Positions 8,575 to 17,577 of a stretch of 64,000 nt of DNA are shown here, piece by piece; positions within the stretch are counted from its first letter, which is position 1; each line of letters opens with the position of its first letter. The position numbers and the translations under genes were made by a program. The notes under the pieces were generated by a model. It searched no databases and had not been told where the DNA came from. It saw only the letters and a list, made by a program, of their open reading frames with translations. The stretch lies in NCBI RefSeq assembly GCF_000701685.1, contig NZ_JNJO01000001.1, positions 124,001-188,000 of the forward strand. Direction: 5' to 3'. This DNA is from Gemella sanguinis ATCC 700632. GTDB lineage: Bacteria; Bacillota; Bacilli; Staphylococcales; Gemellaceae.

Positions 8575-9324
8575 ATGAGAAAGCAGATTATAGGTGTAAT
8601 GCTAGGTTTATCTGTAGTGTTAAGTGGATGTAGTACACAGAGTACAGAAAGTATGCTACAAGAAGTAAAGAAAGATGTTAAAGAAATAAAGTCTGGAAAG
8701 GTAGCAATATCGATGTCTTCGACAGATGAAGAAAATAGATCTATTGGTTATGAATTAAATGGGGATGAGAAGTTTGATCCAACAGAATATAAGTTAAAGG
8801 GAATATATAAACAAGTAGGAAAAGACTCTGATGTAGAACTATATCTTAAAGATGGAGTAAAATTTTTAAAGCTTAATGTTGGCGGTGAATCTCGTTGGGG
8901 TAAAAATAAACTTTCACCAGGGGATCGTGAGCTTTTTAATTTCAAAAATAATGCATTTAATATGCAAGATAGTATTTTGAATTTATTAGATAATAAGGAT
9001 AACTGGGAAGCTATAAAAGAAGGAGATAAAGTAACATTTAAGTTGAAGAAAAATGATGAAGCGAAGAAGAAGGTAGAGGAAGAGTACCTTAAAACAGTTG
9101 AAGATGATGATGGGGGAACAGTTAAATTTTCTGAATTTGAGTATAAAATAGAATATGTATTTAATACGAAAACTAAAAAGATAGAGAAGATACTTTATGA
9201 AATTAGTGGTACATCTGATGATACATCAAAAATAATTTCTAAAGGTTCAATAGAAGAAATCGATAAAGAAGTAAAAATTGAAGTACCAGAAGAAAGTAAA
9301 AAAGCAAAAGAAATGAGAAGTTAA
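8575..9324 (+). CDS. Array lipoprotein 3 of 9 (subtype B)
   Basis: A 249-residue paralog with lipobox VLSGC (Cys19) and signal type MRKQIIGVMLGLSVV. Its centre belongs to a second subtype shared only with copy 5: SSTDEENRSIGYELNGDEKF, GKDSDVELYLKDG, RWGKNKLSPG and FKNNAFNMQDSILNLLDNKDNW. The segment after the core is also subtype-specific (KKKVEEEYLKTVEDDDGG, then ISGTSDDTSKIISKGS). The ends are as in all other copies. The strong split between shared ends and a swapped middle points to recombination among copies. Confidence 0.8.
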   Translation: MRKQIIGVMLGLSVVLSGCSTQSTESMLQEVKKDVKEIKSGKVAISMSSTDEENRSIGYELNGDEKFDPTEYKLKGIYKQVGKDSDVELYLKDGVKFLKLNVGGESRWGKNKLSPGDRELFNFKNNAFNMQDSILNLLDNKDNWEAIKEGDKVTFKLKKNDEAKKKVEEEYLKTVEDDDGGTVKFSEFEYKIEYVFNTKTKKIEKILYEISGTSDDTSKIISKGSIEEIDKEVKIEVPEESKKAKEMRS

Positions 9325-9394
9325 AACTGTAATAATTTAAGTAATAAAAAAAAGAATACAGTGTTAATTTAAAAAGAACGTAGGTAAATAAATT

Positions 9395-10144
9395 ATGAGA
9401 AAACAAATTTTAGCCGTTATGGTAGGTCTATCAGTAGTGTTAAGTGGATGTAGTTCGCAGAGTACAGAAAGTATGCTACAAGAAGTAAAGAAGGATACTA
9501 AGGAAATTAAATCTGGGAAAGTAACATTGTCATTATCGTTAAGTGATGAAAAAGAAGGGTCAAAAGGGAATACTGGTTATGAGATGAGTGGTGATGAAAA
9601 GTTTGATCCACTAGAACTTAAAATGAATGGTAAGTTTTCAGGCTTAGGAAAAGGTCTAGAAGTAGAAGATTATATTAAAGATGGGGTTTATTATACTAAG
9701 AATGGTGTAGGTAGCAAAGCTATTTGGTTTAAGAAAAAAGTATCAACAGATAACAAGCATGCTTTAAGTTTTAAATCAGAATCATTAAATATGAATGATG
9801 ATATTTTAAATTTATTAGATAATAAAGATAATTGGGATGTTACAAAAGATGGAGATAAAGTAACATTTAAATTAAAGAAAACTGATGAATTAAAGAATAA
9901 GGTTAAGGAAATACACAATAAGGAACTAAAAAAAGACTTAAAATTTTCTGAGTTCGATTACAATATAGAATATGTATTTAATAAGAAAACTAATGATGTA
10001 GAAAAGTTATACTTTGAAATAAGCACTAAGACTGAAGGTACAACATCTAAAGCAACAAATAAAGGTTCTCTAGAAGAAATCAATAAAGAAGTTAATATTG
10101 AATTACCTGAAGAAAGTAAAAAAGCACTTGAGATGTTGGCTTAA
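9395..10144 (+). CDS. Array lipoprotein 4 of 9 (subtype A)
   Basis: A 249-residue paralog that serves as a good reference for the array. Lipobox VLSGC ends at Cys19; STESMLQEVKKDTKEIKSGK spans 23-42, SGDEKFDP 65-72, YIKDGVYY 93-100, the core LLDNKDNWDVTKDGDKVTF starts at 140, EFDYNIEYVFN covers 186-196, and KGSLEEINKEV with ELPEESK closes at 223-242. The first 34 bases after the ATG are essentially the same as in copy 2. The alternation of charged and hydrophobic residues suggests an all-beta mature domain, but I do not recognise a named family. Confidence 0.82.
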   Translation: MRKQILAVMVGLSVVLSGCSSQSTESMLQEVKKDTKEIKSGKVTLSLSLSDEKEGSKGNTGYEMSGDEKFDPLELKMNGKFSGLGKGLEVEDYIKDGVYYTKNGVGSKAIWFKKKVSTDNKHALSFKSESLNMNDDILNLLDNKDNWDVTKDGDKVTFKLKKTDELKNKVKEIHNKELKKDLKFSEFDYNIEYVFNKKTNDVEKLYFEISTKTEGTTSKATNKGSLEEINKEVNIELPEESKKALEMLA

Positions 10145-10214
10145 AATATTATAAATTAGGAAAAAATTAAAAATAACGCACTAATTATTAAAATAGAAAG
10201 AAGGTAAATAAGTT

Positions 10215-10955
10215 ATGAGAAAACAAATTTTAGTTGTAATGTTAGGGCTGTCTGTAGTGTTAAGTGGATGTAGTTCGCAGAGTACAGAAAGTATGCTACA
10301 AGAAGTAAAGAAAGATGCCAAAGAAATAAAGTCTGGTAAACTTACAACATCAATGTCTTCAACAGACAAAGTTAATAAGCCTATTGGTTATAATATTAGC
10401 GGTGATGAGAAATTTGATCAAATAGAATATAATCTAAAGGGTACATTTAAACAAGACGGTAAAGATTCTGATGTAGAAATATATATTAAAGATGGGGTAG
10501 AATATCTTAAATTTAGTGTTGGTTCAAGATATCGTTGGGCTAAAAGTAAACTTACACAAGGTAGCCGTGAGCCTTTCAATTTCAAAAAAAATGCATTTAA
10601 TATGCAAGATAGTATTTTAAACTTATTAGATAATAAAGATAACTGGGATGTTACAAAAGATGGTGATAAAGTAACATTTAAGTTGAAAAAAAATGATGAA
10701 ACGAAGAAGAAGGTAGAGGAAGAATACCTAAAGACAGTTAAAAATAATGATGGGAAAGCAGTGAAGTTTTCTGAGTTCGATTATACAATTGAATATGTAT
10801 TTAATACGAAGACTAAAGACATAGAGAAGTTAGCATATGAAATTAGTGGTGCATCTGATGATAATTCAAAAATAATATCAAAAGGTTCATTAGAAGAAAT
10901 TAATAAAGAAGTTAACATAGTATTACCAGAGGAAAGTAAAAATGCTGTTGAATAA
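10215..10955 (+). CDS. Array lipoprotein 5 of 9 (subtype B)
   Basis: A 246-residue paralog with Cys19 in VLSGC. The signal sequence MRKQILVVMLGLSVV looks hybrid: the start resembles the ILAVMVG type and the rest the IIGVMLG type. The centre is subtype B like copy 3 (SSTDKVNKPIGYNISGDEKF, GKDSDVEIYIKDG, FKKNAFNMQDSILNLLDNKDNW), and the post-core segment KKKVEEEYLKTVKNNDGK also matches copy 3. The tail ends shortly after LPEESKNAVE, without the basic C-terminal residues of its neighbours. Confidence 0.8.
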   Translation: MRKQILVVMLGLSVVLSGCSSQSTESMLQEVKKDAKEIKSGKLTTSMSSTDKVNKPIGYNISGDEKFDQIEYNLKGTFKQDGKDSDVEIYIKDGVEYLKFSVGSRYRWAKSKLTQGSREPFNFKKNAFNMQDSILNLLDNKDNWDVTKDGDKVTFKLKKNDETKKKVEEEYLKTVKNNDGKAVKFSEFDYTIEYVFNTKTKDIEKLAYEISGASDDNSKIISKGSLEEINKEVNIVLPEESKNAVE

Positions 10956-11033
10956 AAATATAATACTTAAGAAAGTTAGAAGATAAATAAAAATAAATAT
11001 TTCCAATAAAAAGAAAGTAGGTCAAATAAACTT

Positions 11034-11801
11034 ATGAAAAAACAAATATTAGCCGTAATGGTAGGTTTATCTATAGTCTTAAGTGGTTGTAGTTTTCAAA
11101 GTACAGAAAGTATGTTACAAGAAGTAAAGAAGGATACTAAAGAAGTAAAATCAGGCAAAGTAACAATGATGATGAAAATAGAAAATGAAAAAAATGGTTC
11201 ATCAGATATCTCTGGTTATGAGGAAAGTGGCGATGAAAAGTTTGATCCGCTAGAATTTAAGAGGATAGGTAAGACTTTTCGGGCAGATAAAAACCATGAA
11301 ACTGAAATATATATTAAGGATGGGATGTATTATAATGCGATTAATATAGGTCATAAAAAACTATTTTTTAAAGATAATGCGACTACAGATAAAAAACAAG
11401 CTTATAGTTTTAAAGACCGTGCATTAATTATGAAAGATGGTATTTTGAATTTATTAGATAATAAAGATAATTGGGATGTTACAAAAGATGGGGATAAAGT
11501 AACATTTAAATTAAAGAAAACTGATGAGTTGAAAAATAAGGTAATAGAGGCGCACTATGATAAAGTTGATGAGCAAAAAAAATCTTCTGAGTTTGATTAT
11601 ACGATTGAATATGTATATAATAAAAAAACTAAGGATATAGAGAAGTTGGTATATGAGTTAAAAACTAAAAGTGAGGGTTCAAATAAAAGAATAACAACTA
11701 AAGGTTCTTTAGAAGAAATCAATAAAGAAGTTAATATTGAATTACCTGAAGAAAGTAAAAGTGCAATTGAACTGAAGCAGAAAAACACAGTTCTTGTATA
11801 A
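11034..11801 (+). CDS. Array lipoprotein 6 of 9 (3' end fused to spacer)
   Basis: A 255-residue paralog with lipobox VLSGC (Cys19). The subtype A centre is divergent (RADKNHETEIYIKDGMYYNAINIGHKKLFFKDNATTDKKQAYSF, written here in part). After LPEESKSAIELKQ it ends in KNTVLV, which no other copy has. The bases encoding this tail (around 11775-11801) resemble the conserved spacer sequence found between other copies, so the stop was probably lost by a deletion that fused the coding end to the spacer. Only 23 bases separate it from copy 7, against 60-78 for most gaps. Confidence 0.78.
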   Translation: MKKQILAVMVGLSIVLSGCSFQSTESMLQEVKKDTKEVKSGKVTMMMKIENEKNGSSDISGYEESGDEKFDPLEFKRIGKTFRADKNHETEIYIKDGMYYNAINIGHKKLFFKDNATTDKKQAYSFKDRALIMKDGILNLLDNKDNWDVTKDGDKVTFKLKKTDELKNKVIEAHYDKVDEQKKSSEFDYTIEYVYNKKTKDIEKLVYELKTKSEGSNKRITTKGSLEEINKEVNIELPEESKSAIELKQKNTVLV

Positions 11802-11824
11802 AAAAGAAAGTAGGTAAATAAGGT

Positions 11825-12586
11825 ATGAAAAAACAAATTATAGGTGTAATGCTAGGTCTATCTGTAGTGTTAAGTGGGTGTAGTTCGCAGAGTACAGAAA
11901 GTATGCTACAAGAAGTTAAGAAGGATACTAAAGAAATCAAGTCTGGGAAGGTAACAATGGTACTATCAATAAGCGATGAAAATAGTAGTTCATTGGATAA
12001 TATAAATTATGTAATGAGTGGAGAAGAGAAATTTGATCCACTAGAGCTTAAAATGAATGGTCAATTTACAAGGTTAGGTAGAAGTCTTGAAATAGAAGAT
12101 TACATTAAAGATGGAGTACACTATTCTAAGACTAGAATTGGAGGTAAATCGACTTGGTCTAAGAAAAAAGGTCAGACGGATAATAATCATGCATTAAGCT
12201 TCAAATCAGAATCAATAAATATGCAAGAGGGAACTTTAAATTTATTAGATAATAAAGATAACTGGGATATAATAAAAGATGGTGACAAAGTAACATTCAA
12301 GTTAAAGAAAACTGATGAATTGAAGAATAAGGTTAAGGAAATACATCTTAATAGAATTAAGCAAGAAGCAAAATTTACTGAGTCCAACTATAATTTTGAC
12401 TATAATATAGAATATGTATTTAATACGAAAACTAAAGATGTTGAAAAATTAGCTTATGAGATAACTATTAAGACTGAAGGAACAGCTTCTAAAGCGACAA
12501 CTAAAGGTTCTTTAGAAGAAATTAATAAAGAAGTTAAAGTTGAACTGCCTGAAGAAAGTAAAAATGCCATTGAAGAGGGCAAATAA
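11825..12586 (+). CDS. Array lipoprotein 7 of 9 (subtype A)
   Basis: A 253-residue paralog. Its first 100 or so bases, including signal MKKQIIGVMLGLSVVLSGC, are nearly identical to those of copy 8. Distinctive points are SGEEKFDP instead of SGDEKFDP, and a longer C-terminal strand region (FTESNYNFDYNIEYVFN) that looks like a small internal duplication of the usual FDY element. The core LLDNKDNWDIIKDGDKVTF and the end EEINKEVKVELPEESK are retained. Confidence 0.8.
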   Translation: MKKQIIGVMLGLSVVLSGCSSQSTESMLQEVKKDTKEIKSGKVTMVLSISDENSSSLDNINYVMSGEEKFDPLELKMNGQFTRLGRSLEIEDYIKDGVHYSKTRIGGKSTWSKKKGQTDNNHALSFKSESINMQEGTLNLLDNKDNWDIIKDGDKVTFKLKKTDELKNKVKEIHLNRIKQEAKFTESNYNFDYNIEYVFNTKTKDVEKLAYEITIKTEGTASKATTKGSLEEINKEVKVELPEESKNAIEEGK

Positions 12587-12646
12587 AATAATTGAAGTGA
12601 TATTAATAAAATAGTATTAAATTAAAAGAAAGTAGGTAAACAAGGT

Positions 12647-13396
12647 ATGAAAAAACAAATTATAGGTGTAATGCTAGGTCTATCTGTAGTGTTAAGTGGG
12701 TGTAGTTCGCAGAGTACAGAAAGTATGCTACAAGAAGTTAAGAAGGATACTAAAGAGGTAAAATCTGGAAAAGCAACAATGATGTTATCAATAAAAAATG
12801 AAAATAACAGTTCCGCGGGTAGCTCGGGTTATGAAGTGAGTGGTGATGAAAAGTTTGATCCACTAGAGTTTAAGATGAATGGTAAGTTTTTCCAGGGAGA
12901 TAAAAGTAATGAAATAGAAGACTATATTAAAGATGGAGTTTACTATATTAAAAGTAATATAGCTTCTAAAACAGTTTGGTACAAAGAAAAAGTCCCTACA
13001 GATAACAAACATGCTTTGAACTTTAAGGATCAATCAATAAGTATGCAAGAGGGTATTTTAAATTTATTAGATAATAAAGATAACTGGGATGTAACAAAAG
13101 ATGGAGATAAAGTAACATTCAAGTTAAAGAAAACTGATGAGTTAAAGAATAAGGTAATAGAGGAACGAATTAAAAAAACTACGAAACAAGTTAAGTTTTC
13201 TGAGTTTGACTACACGATTGAATATGTATTTAATACGAAAACTAAGGATATAGAGAAAATTGTATCTGAATTAAACTTTAAAACAGAAGGTTCAACTACA
13301 AAAGGAACGATTAAAGGTTCATTAGAAGAAATTAATAAAGAAGTTAAAATTGAAGTACCAGAAGAAAGTAAAAGTGCAGTAGAATTAAAGAAATAA
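12647..13396 (+). CDS. Array lipoprotein 8 of 9 (subtype A)
   Basis: A 249-residue paralog with signal and lipobox as in copy 7 (Cys19). The centre is subtype A (KFFQGDKSNEIEDYIKDGV, VWYKEKVPTDNKHALNF), followed by the conserved core and a lysine-rich segment (EERIKKTTKQVKFSEFDY) that resembles copy 9. This suggests that the downstream half is related to copy 9 and the upstream end to copy 7. The end block is EEINKEVKIEVPEESK; the variant VPEESK is shared with copy 3. Confidence 0.8.
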   Translation: MKKQIIGVMLGLSVVLSGCSSQSTESMLQEVKKDTKEVKSGKATMMLSIKNENNSSAGSSGYEVSGDEKFDPLEFKMNGKFFQGDKSNEIEDYIKDGVYYIKSNIASKTVWYKEKVPTDNKHALNFKDQSISMQEGILNLLDNKDNWDVTKDGDKVTFKLKKTDELKNKVIEERIKKTTKQVKFSEFDYTIEYVFNTKTKDIEKIVSELNFKTEGSTTKGTIKGSLEEINKEVKIEVPEESKSAVELKK

Positions 13397-13464
13397 AAAG
13401 AATAGATTTTAGTAAAAACTGAAAATCACAGTATTTATTTAAATAGAAAGTAGGTCAAATTGTT

Positions 13465-14244
13465 ATGAGAAAGCAAATTTTAGCCGTCATGGTAGGTTTA
13501 ACGGTAATTTTAGGTGGTTGTAGCAAGCAGAGTTCACAAAATACAGAAAGTACCGATAGTAATCAAAATATTGAAAATATGTTACAAGAAGTAAAGAAAG
13601 ATACTAAAGAAATTAAGTCAGGTAAGGCGCATATAATGTTGTCTATTTCTAGTGATAATACAGATAAAGCATATGGTTATGAAATGAGCGGAGATGAAAA
13701 GTTTGAACCATTAGAACTTGCAATGAAGGGGAAAATTATAACTCCAAGTAAAAATACTGAAGTAGAAGATTATATAAAAGACGGTGTTTACTATATTAAG
13801 ACAAAACTTGATAACGGTTCTGCTTGGTTTAAAAAGAAAGGTCCAACTGATAACAAGCATGTACTTAGCTTCAAAACAGAATCATTAAATACTAAAGATG
13901 AAATTTTAAATTTATTAGATAACAAAGATAACTGGGATATAACAAAAGATGGTGATAAAGTAACATTCAGGTTAAAGAAAACTGATGAGCTGAAAAATAA
14001 GGTTAAAGAGGAACGCTCTAAAAAAACTGAGAAGAAAGTAAAGTATTCTGATTTTGATTATACTATAGAATATGTTTTTAATACGAAAACTAATGATGTA
14101 GAGAAGTTAGTATATGAGCTACATACTAAAACTGAGGGTTCAACTTCAAAATCACTAGATAAAGGTTCTTTAGAGGAAATCAATAAAGAAGTAAAAATAG
14201 AATTACCTGAGGAAAGTAAAAAGGCTATTGAAAGAAACGAATAA
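13465..14244 (+). CDS. Array lipoprotein 9 of 9
   Basis: A 259-residue paralog, the longest copy. Lipobox ILGGC has Cys19. An inserted polar linker (SSQNTESTDSNQNIENMLQE) follows it, comparable only to the linker in copy 1. It also shares FEP in the SGDEKFEP block with copy 1. The core reads LLDNKDNWDITKDGDKVTF, with Arg replacing Lys just after it. The tail KGSLEEINKEVKIELPEESK is standard. The outer copies 1 and 9 being alike suggests that the array grew by duplication between them. Confidence 0.8.
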   Translation: MRKQILAVMVGLTVILGGCSKQSSQNTESTDSNQNIENMLQEVKKDTKEIKSGKAHIMLSISSDNTDKAYGYEMSGDEKFEPLELAMKGKIITPSKNTEVEDYIKDGVYYIKTKLDNGSAWFKKKGPTDNKHVLSFKTESLNTKDEILNLLDNKDNWDITKDGDKVTFRLKKTDELKNKVKEERSKKTEKKVKYSDFDYTIEYVFNTKTNDVEKLVYELHTKTEGSTSKSLDKGSLEEINKEVKIELPEESKKAIERNE

Positions 14245-14270
14245 AATAAAAGAAAAATAAAATAATATTA

Positions 14271-14302
14271 AAAAAAGGTTTCACATATGTGAAGCCTTTT
14301 TT
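14271..14302 (+). terminator. Terminator of the lipoprotein array
   Basis: GGTTTCACAT (14277-14286) pairs with ATGTGAAGCC (14287-14296), with flanking A and T runs. It is the only strong terminator seen in the array region. Confidence 0.85.
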
Positions 14303-14905
14303 AAAAAACTGGAAAAGTAGAGTTTAGGGAATGAAAGACTTAAGATCTATATAAATATGCTATTAAATTATAATATATAAATTTAAAAATACTTATTATA
14401 TGTTAGAAACAGATATAAGTTTAATAAATACTGTGAAAATTTAAAAATAGTATTTATTAAATATTCTTTAATAATACAGATGACAACAGTTAATGATATA
14501 AACTATGTAATAGCATAATAATTAATAAATCAAAATATTTTTTTTAATAAACTAAAGTATTGAGTGATAACTAAAATTTATGATTTTCAAAAAAATAATA
14601 AGTTATTAAAATAATTGTAATAAAATTAATCAAAAGTTAAATAATTGTATATACATGATATTACATATAATATAGGGTGAATAGATAGTAAGTATAAAAA
14701 ATTTTACTAATATATGAAAAGAATATTTATTAAATTAGATGTAGAGTGATAAATTAAACATTTTAAAATATTATGGGGAATAGATATTTTATTATTAAAG
14801 TATAAAAATATATTATCTATGATAATCTTAAAATCTTGACAATTTATTAGTTTGCATTTATAATTAAGATATAAGTTAAGTGTTATATAACAAGGAGGTT
14901 AATAA
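14303..14905 (+). promoter_or_regulatory. Long AT-rich gap ending in a consensus promoter for the sulfur module
   Basis: About 600 bases hold no gene I can support. Near the right end TTGACA (14836-14841), a 17-base spacer and TATAAT (14859-14864) form a perfect consensus sigma-A promoter about 25 bases before the ribosome binding site AAGGAGG. No CsoR/CstR-like operator could be recognised. The rest is simple AT-rich sequence. Confidence 0.65.
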
Positions 14906-16180
14906 ATGAGTAAAAGAGTAGAAATGTATTTATCACTAATACTTATAGTATTAATTTTATTATTTGGTAGATTTTATTTATCAACAGATATGTTGTTTTT
15001 TAGATTGATAGTAGGAGTTAGCTTAGGGTATGTTTTAACAAGAGCATATATGGGTTTTGCAGGTAGTGTTAATAGGGCATATAACACTGGTTCTACTAGA
15101 TTAATGAGAACTTTGATGTTAATGTTTTTTTTAACATCACTATTTTCTACAGCAGTACTTTTTAACGATGATGCGACTAAGTTTGATTTATGGGTAAATC
15201 CAATTAATCTTGGATTAATTCTAGGTGGAATACTATTTGGTTTTGGAATGTCGTTTTCTTGTTGTTGTGCATCTGGAGTATTAACAGATTTAGCAAGCTC
15301 ATTTCCAAGAGCAATGATTACTTTATTATTTTTCTGCTTAGGAGTATTTATTGGATTTCCAATTCAAAATACACAAAGTTGGATTACAGAGAGTTGGTTT
15401 TCAACTGAAACTGGAACAAAAATTGGGACAAAAGGTGTATATTTTCCAGATTTATTTAAATTTGATGGGATGCAGGGTTATCTAGGAGCTGTTATCTTTA
15501 CAGGTATTTTATGTTTAATAGTCGTCTATATTTCTAATTTATATGAAAATAAACGTAAAACTAGTGGGACCTATGTTGGATTTTTAAGTGAGAAAGTCCA
15601 AGATTTTGAGAGTAAGAAAGAATTAGAAAGTAGAGAAAAAAATATTGAGTATACAGGGTATTATGATAGATTATTTGTTAAACCTTGGGATTTGAAAACT
15701 GGTGCGTTTATTATTTCAGGGATATTTGTATTGTTAATGGGTATAACAAAAGCTGGTTGGGGTGCCAGTACTCCTTATGGATTATGGTTCGGAAAACTCC
15801 TAATGGTGTTTGGTGTATCGACAGATTCAATATCAAGTTTCACAGAGATGTCAGCTAAACCATTTGTATTACCGTTTTTTGAACACCCAATTAATGTTCA
15901 AAATGTTGGAATATTTTTAGGAGCCTTATTATATTTATTAAGTGCAAAAATATTCAAAAAAACCGTATCATTAGAATGGAGAATCTCTCCTAAATTAGGG
16001 ATGTTTTATGCCTTAGGGGGGTTATGTATGGGATTTGGAACTCGTCTTGCTAATGGATGTAATGTTGGGGCACTATATACTCCAATAGCCAATTTTTCAT
16101 TGTCAGGATGGATATTCCTAATATTTTTAGTGCTAGGAGGTGTCATAGGCAATACTGTAGCAAAAAGAGCAAATATTTAA
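14906..16180 (+). CDS. YeeE/YedE-family sulfur-compound transporter (first of pair)
   Basis: A 424-residue polytopic membrane protein with about ten hydrophobic helices in two similar halves. Family cysteines are present: Cys119-Cys121 in FSCCCASGVL in the first half and Cys385 in LANGCNVGALYTP in the second. In the YeeE/YedE (TsuA) family such cysteines pass thiosulfate or related sulfane-sulfur compounds through the membrane. It is the first gene of an operon with a second paralog and a CoA-disulfide reductase/rhodanese fusion, which supports import of a sulfane-sulfur compound. The triple cysteine is unusual compared with the GGCASG of its paralog. Confidence 0.82.
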   Translation: MSKRVEMYLSLILIVLILLFGRFYLSTDMLFFRLIVGVSLGYVLTRAYMGFAGSVNRAYNTGSTRLMRTLMLMFFLTSLFSTAVLFNDDATKFDLWVNPINLGLILGGILFGFGMSFSCCCASGVLTDLASSFPRAMITLLFFCLGVFIGFPIQNTQSWITESWFSTETGTKIGTKGVYFPDLFKFDGMQGYLGAVIFTGILCLIVVYISNLYENKRKTSGTYVGFLSEKVQDFESKKELESREKNIEYTGYYDRLFVKPWDLKTGAFIISGIFVLLMGITKAGWGASTPYGLWFGKLLMVFGVSTDSISSFTEMSAKPFVLPFFEHPINVQNVGIFLGALLYLLSAKIFKKTVSLEWRISPKLGMFYALGGLCMGFGTRLANGCNVGALYTPIANFSLSGWIFLIFLVLGGVIGNTVAKRANI

Positions 16181-16233
16181 TCAAAAAAATAAGGGGAAAG
16201 TTAATGAAAATATTATAGAGGGAGATTGTAAAA

Positions 16234-17544
16234 ATGAATACTGGAGAATTTTCTAAAAAGTTTAATAAAGTTCAACCAATTATTGGGTTTGTGATATTAC
16301 TACTGATGGTATTATTTGCATATAAGTTACATACCCCAAAATTAATTTTCGGTCTTTTAGCAGGATTGGGATTTGGATATACGCTTACTAGATCAAGATT
16401 TGGTTTTGCTGGAGGGATAAAGAGAATTTACGTTAGAGGAGAAGGAAGTCTTACAAAAGCTCTACTTATTAGTTTTGCAGTAATAACATTAATTTATGGA
16501 GCTATTCAGTGGACTGCTAGTACAAAAGGTGCTCTACCAGCATTTTTAGCGAAAAATGGAGAAACGATAATACCAGGTACTCAGAATGTATTTATGACAA
16601 ATATAGGTACTGTTATAGGTGGATTCGTTTTTGGTATAGGTATGATTATAGCCGGAGGTTGTGCGTCAGGAACATTAGCTGATTTTGGTGAAGGTGAAGG
16701 GCATGCGTTAATTGCATTTCCATTCTTTATCTTGGGAACTATCCCTGGGCATTTTTTAAGAGAAGTTATTGATAGAAATCCTATAGGGAAAGTTGGAGTC
16801 CGTGGTCATTTACCTCAATATTTTGGTTATTTTGGAGCTATAGTAGTCACTTTATTAGGCCTACTATTATTATATATTCTTGCTAAAAAATATGAGAATA
16901 AACGAAAACAAGAAGGTACATATTTAAATCCAGAATCAGATTATGAAGATTTTGAAAAAGAACTTAGTGATAATTTAGATGTAAAACCATGGGGATGGGC
17001 TTTATATCATAAAATATTTGTGGAAAGATGGAGTTTTAAAACAGGAGCGTTTACTCTAGCTATCATATCTGGATGTTACTTGATTTTTAATAATAAAGCG
17101 TGGGGGGTAACGTCAGCTTTTACACATATTGCCGTTTGGTTTTTAGGCTTATTTGGAATTCATTTTAATGATAAAGCATTTGATTCTGTTTATAAAGCAA
17201 TCTCACATGGTATACTTACTGATGCTGGGGTGATTCTCGATATAGGAATAGTAGTAGGATCATTTTTAGCATTTTTATTAGCAGGAAGATTTAAATTAAG
17301 TCTACAATTTAATTCAACTAACGCCATGTTGTTTGGGCTAGGTGGTTTATTTATGGGATTTGGTTCTCGTCTTGCAAAAGGTTGTAATATAGGGGCTCTA
17401 TATTCTTCATTGCCTAACTTTTCGATTTCAGGTTGGGTGTTCTTGGTTGCTATTTCATTAGGAGCTGTTGCTGGATTAAAACTATTTAAAGGAAAATCTT
17501 GTTTAATTCCACCAAGACATAGAGATAGAAAAGATTTTAAATAA
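16234..17544 (+). CDS. YeeE/YedE-family sulfur-compound transporter (second of pair)
   Basis: A 436-residue paralog of the preceding gene with the same two-half architecture. Cys143 is in AGGCASGTLADFGEGEGHA and Cys384 in LAKGCNIGALYSSLPNFSISGW. A cytoplasmic charged loop (about 220-260) separates the halves. AGGGAG-like ribosome binding sequence precedes the ATG. The two proteins may form a heteromer, or each may prefer a different sulfur compound; the sequence does not decide. It is followed 33 bases later by the CoA-disulfide-reductase-like gene. Confidence 0.82.
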   Translation: MNTGEFSKKFNKVQPIIGFVILLLMVLFAYKLHTPKLIFGLLAGLGFGYTLTRSRFGFAGGIKRIYVRGEGSLTKALLISFAVITLIYGAIQWTASTKGALPAFLAKNGETIIPGTQNVFMTNIGTVIGGFVFGIGMIIAGGCASGTLADFGEGEGHALIAFPFFILGTIPGHFLREVIDRNPIGKVGVRGHLPQYFGYFGAIVVTLLGLLLLYILAKKYENKRKQEGTYLNPESDYEDFEKELSDNLDVKPWGWALYHKIFVERWSFKTGAFTLAIISGCYLIFNNKAWGVTSAFTHIAVWFLGLFGIHFNDKAFDSVYKAISHGILTDAGVILDIGIVVGSFLAFLLAGRFKLSLQFNSTNAMLFGLGGLFMGFGSRLAKGCNIGALYSSLPNFSISGWVFLVAISLGAVAGLKLFKGKSCLIPPRHRDRKDFK

Positions 17545-17577
17545 ATAATTGACTATTAATAAGAGGAGGACTTTAAA

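Noticed and set aside
11597-11940. Minus-strand frames opposite array copies 6 and 7
   Set aside because: Similar shadows recur opposite several copies because the plus-strand sequence is conserved; no start signals.
6858-14244. CRISPR-like or other regular short repeat structure in the array
   Set aside because: The repetition comes from whole paralogous genes, with no short direct repeats and unique spacers.
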